DNA of 40,245 nt from a virus. The notes below the pieces were generated by a model, which was not told the DNA's origin, did no database searches, and was given only the letters and a program-made list of their open reading frames with translations. This document shows, piece by piece, positions 38,242 to 40,245 of the stretch. Location: the IMG/VR virus record IMGVR_UViG_3300047496_000140, positions 1 to 40,245 of that record, one strand, 5' to 3'. Numbering within the stretch: the stretch's first letter is position 1; each line of letters starts with the position of its first letter. The position numbers were made by a program, and so were the translations under genes.

Positions 38242-38372
38242 GTCTTTCCCTTCGTAGTGCAACACGTGGAGATGGCACCGCAGGTGGCGTACCGGGTCCG
38301 GCGGCGAGTGGCGATGATGATGGCGGACGTCTGGATCTGGCAAGGCGTTCCCTCCTGGCTGCTTGCCCACGA

Positions 38373-38597
38373 TCAGCTCCCCTTGGCTGCGGCGATATCC
38401 TTATCGAGCTGCGCGTGGATGGCCTGGTACGAGGTGACCGCAGCATCGAGCTGCGCGGGGGTGATGTCCACCCCCGCCGACTGCGCATTCTTGATCTGCT
38501 GCAGGAGGGCGGCACCCTGGGTTGCCAGGTCAATGAGGAGCTCGAGAGCGAGCGCGATGTTCGCAGGCGTGGCGGCTGCGGCGATGACTGCGGCCAT
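38373..38597 (-). CDS. Small amphipathic/hydrophobic helical protein
   Basis: ATG 38597 overlaps the stop of the lipoprotein gene by one base (TAATG). The 74-residue product has an Ala-rich hydrophobic helix (about 1-33) and a Gln/Lys helix. It could associate with the membrane and modulate lysis. No family recognised. Confidence 0.55.
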   Translation of the reverse strand: MAAVIAAAATPANIALALELLIDLATQGAALLQQIKNAQSAGVDITPAQLDAAVTSYQAIHAQLDKDIAAAKGS

Positions 38598-38938
38598 TAC
38601 TTGGGCGCTCCCTGGGTGGTGAGGTAGGTCTCGAGCGCCTGGAGGCCCGCGAGGACCGAGGCGAGCTTGTTGCCCCCCGTGGTCTGATCGGTGGCGTAGA
38701 TCTGCCGGGCGATCCCGATACCTGCCATGACGTTGTCGACCTGGGCCTCGATGTTCTTGGCATCAGCCGCGGTGATCTTGCCCGAGACCACCAGCGTGTC
38801 GACGGACTTAAGCACCGTGGAGCAGGTGGTAATGCCAGTGTCGGCCTGCTCGTTGAAGGTGGCAGGCTTGGTCAGGCCGAGCGCGCTGCACGCCAGGAGC
38901 GCGGTGCATACGAGCGCGGCCAATAGGTTGCGGATCAT
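38597..38938 (-). CDS. Lipoprotein of the lysis region (spanin candidate)
   Basis: Start ATG 38938 overlaps the stop of the holin-like gene (ATGA); an earlier in-frame start would add unlikely His/Arg sequence. The first 17 residues form a lipoprotein signal with lipobox LLAC (14-17; Cys17). The mature part (about 96 residues) is helical with AADAKNIEAQVDNVMAG and a Gly-Asn-Lys turn. Phage lipoproteins at this position often serve as outer-membrane spanin partners, though it is not proline-rich like Rz1. Confidence 0.65.
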   Translation of the reverse strand: MIRNLLAALVCTALLACSALGLTKPATFNEQADTGITTCSTVLKSVDTLVVSGKITAADAKNIEAQVDNVMAGIGIARQIYATDQTTGGNKLASVLAGLQALETYLTTQGAPK

Positions 38939-39294
38939 ATTTTCGGTCCCTCTGGTTTGACGGTCGGCGGAATGACAGGGGTCGGCAGCCCGGCGGGGTT
39001 CACCGCGTTGATCGCGGCGGCCTGGGTCTTGTTCGCAGTGACGGCTGGCATGGGCTTGGAGACCCGGGCGCGCGCGGCATAGGAGAGAGCCGCTGCGCTG
39101 ATGATATCCATGATCCACATCGCGATACCGTTGGCATCAAGGCCAAAGGCTGCGTACTGCGAGAGGTCGATCCCGAACTGGGCCTTCAGGCGCAGGATGC
39201 CCTGGGCGATGACCGCCACGAGGATCCCCTGGAGGACGTGGGACTTGTACCAGGGAATCGCGGCCGGTGCGGGAACTGGATCGGGGGTGCTCAT
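38935..39294 (-). CDS. Holin candidate
   Basis: ATG 39294 overlaps the stop of the DUF5675-like gene (ATGA). The 119-residue protein has two membrane spans, about 19-36 and 56-75, and a Pro/Ala-rich hydrophilic C-terminus. It lies beside the endolysin candidate and lipoprotein, which is the usual holin position. The two-TM layout fits a class II-type holin; alternatives exist among nearby membrane proteins. Confidence 0.65.
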   Translation of the reverse strand: MSTPDPVPAPAAIPWYKSHVLQGILVAVIAQGILRLKAQFGIDLSQYAAFGLDANGIAMWIMDIISAAALSYAARARVSKPMPAVTANKTQAAAINAVNPAGLPTPVIPPTVKPEGPKI

Positions 39295-39815
39295 GGTGGT
39301 GTGGCTCCTTGGCCCATGATGGTGAGCGTGTGTCCCTCAACCCACGGCAGGTGTGCCTTCAGCTTCTCGAAGGCGACGATCGACTCTAGCACCCCGGGCA
39401 GGCCAAAGAGGCCGGTCCGCTGGGAGCCCACGATGATGCAGCCCTTCGTGTCCAGCGGGGAGTTGCCGGTGTGCAGCAGGATGGCGCTGCGCGCCCCGAA
39501 GGCCCCGGGCGGCACATCTCCCGGCTCGTGGTATACCCCGAGCTCCTCATTGACCAGCGCCCAGGTGAAGGGATGGTCGGGTGAGTTGTGGCGCTCGAGG
39601 TTGTAGATGCCAGGGGGCACGCAGCTCCTGGGTGCGCTCCCGGCCGGCTGGGTAATCTTCACAGTGGCCTTGTCGCCTGCCACCGAGACCGAGGCGACCA
39701 CCGGGGGGAGCCTGAAGGGCAGTTCCAGGGTCTGATAGGGCCCGCCGGCACCATTGAGCACGCCATATGTCACCGCGAGGGGCACAGACGGATCGCGCTG
39801 CAGCAGGAGATTCAC
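39291..39815 (-). CDS. DUF5675-like protein (endolysin or peptidoglycan-enzyme candidate)
   Basis: Start GTG 39815 overlaps the upstream TGA (GTGA) and has GAGG upstream, so the longer GTG at 39836 is not needed. The 174-residue protein has a beta-rich core with CVPPGIYNLERH (65-76) and the hallmark ILLHTGNSPLDTKGCIIVG (112-130), matching DUF5675; His115 and Cys126 resemble an L,D-transpeptidase-like catalytic pair. Position between XhlA-like and holin-like genes suggests a cell-wall role. Function of the family is not established. Confidence 0.65.
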   Translation of the reverse strand: MNLLLQRDPSVPLAVTYGVLNGAGGPYQTLELPFRLPPVVASVSVAGDKATVKITQPAGSAPRSCVPPGIYNLERHNSPDHPFTWALVNEELGVYHEPGDVPPGAFGARSAILLHTGNSPLDTKGCIIVGSQRTGLFGLPGVLESIVAFEKLKAHLPWVEGHTLTIMGQGATPP

Positions 39816-40018
39816 CCGTACCTCGTCACAAGCCACTTGGCAAAAAGCGCAATGAGGGCCCCGAAGCCCCCGATCATCCAGATCGCTCCCCGGCCCTTGT
39901 TGTAGGTCTCGGTGAGCGTATCGACCGAGCGGCGCAGGCCCTCGATCGAGTCAGTCAACTGCTCGAGCCGGGCGATCCTTTCCCGAATGCGTGGGATTGA
40001 TCGCTCCATGTCGCGCAT
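39812..40018 (-). CDS. XhlA-like coiled-coil/TM protein
   Basis: Start ATG 40018 with GGAAG five bases upstream is preferred over a TTG at 40039. The 68-residue protein has a coiled coil (about 5-40: IRERIARLEQLTDSIEGLRRS) and one hydrophobic C-terminal span (about 45-62). This order fits XhlA-type lysis proteins that act with holins. It stands first in the lysis cluster. Confidence 0.65.
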   Translation of the reverse strand: MRDMERSIPRIRERIARLEQLTDSIEGLRRSVDTLTETYNKGRGAIWMIGGFGALIALFAKWLVTRYG

Positions 40019-40031
40019 TCTTGCTTCCAGG

Positions 40032-40245
40032 TCAACCAAGCAAGGCCCGGACCTGGCCGGCCAGGAGTGTGGGGTAGATCATGACGCATTTGCGCAGCAC
40101 CACGATCTCCTCCGGGGTGAATTCGACTATGTCCCCCTTGGTATGCTTGATGCGGTGCCACAGCTCGTAATTGCGGATTTTCTCGTCATCCGAGAGCGGT
40201 CCACCGCTGGAATTCACAGAGACCGACAGCGCGCGCAGCAGCGCC
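40032..40245 (-). CDS. Small phage protein split by the circle join (C-terminal part)
   Basis: This is the remainder of the 105-residue gene whose start lies at 231; the bases beyond 40118 repeat the start of the window. The segment has a Leu/Arg helix (LWHRIKHTKG), a PEEIVVLRK helix and ends in GQVRALLG. The TGA at 40032 is followed after 13 bases by the start of the XhlA-like gene. An in-window GTG at 40217 should not be taken as the true start. Confidence 0.8.
   Translation of the reverse strand, partial: ALLRALSVSVNSSGGPLSDDEKIRNYELWHRIKHTKGDIVEFTPEEIVVLRKCVMIYPTLLAGQVRALLG
40119..40245. repeat. Terminal direct repeat, right copy (circular overlap)
   Basis: Identical to bases 1-127. Together with the gene reading across the join, it shows the sequence closes on itself, giving a unique length of 40,118 bp. 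Confidence 0.95.

Noticed and set aside
1-40245. CRISPR arrays, tRNA genes, insertion sequences
   Set aside because: No regularly spaced repeats, no cloverleaf-like stretch ending in a CCA pattern and no transposase or terminal inverted repeats were noticed by reading; a dedicated scan was not possible.

Overview
The window is one complete, circularly mapping genome of a tailed phage that most resembles short-tailed (podovirus-type) phages of Gram-negative bacteria. The first 127 bases recur exactly as the last 127, so the unique sequence is about 40,118 bp. One gene is cut by the linearisation point and has to be read across it. The Gram-negative host is inferred from a lipoprotein in the lysis region, signal peptides, a GC-rich coding style and a perfect 16-bp palindrome identical to proteobacterial chromosomal parS. 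No integrase, DNA polymerase, RNA polymerase, tRNA or CRISPR array was recognised.

Layout. A control region near 32.2 kb separates two divergent gene sets. Rightward (about 32.26-36.07 kb) is a short recombination and regulation block: an ERF-family annealing protein, a Gam-like coiled-coil protein, small DNA-binding proteins and unknowns. Leftward, one long series of tightly coupled genes runs from 32.2 kb down to 1 and continues across the circle join to 36.0 kb. Its order is: HTH regulator, replication initiator-like protein and possible helicase loader; many small early proteins (membrane, coiled-coil, Cys-rich); an orphan DNA methyltransferase, an HNH endonuclease and a VRR-NUC nuclease; terminase small and large subunits; portal, scaffold, capsid and a second head protein; a three-domain glycosyltransferase/Maf-like/FkbM enzyme; head-tail connector proteins; a GNAT protein; DNA-ejection proteins; tail fibre, Gly-rich adhesin-like and cupin-like proteins; then the lysis block with coiled-coil/TM protein, DUF5675-like protein, holin candidate, lipoprotein and FN3-like proteins. 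It ends with a metallopeptidase-like polyvalent protein that converges on the rightward block.

How it may work. Most adjacent genes share 1-4 bp of stop/start overlap, so translation is probably coupled along the leftward unit. Packaging, head and tail genes are complete. Replication probably relies on host polymerases recruited by the initiator/loader pair, with ERF-mediated annealing. The most unusual items are the parS-like palindrome just upstream of the small terminase gene, the three-domain sugar/methyl-transfer enzyme inside the morphogenesis cluster, and the face-to-face promoters at the divergent switch.

Several genes of 40-60 codons were recovered by hand at 20722, 21430, 24474, 25804, 33825 and 37345. 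Several start sites were moved to positions with a better ribosome-binding site or a 4-bp overlap.
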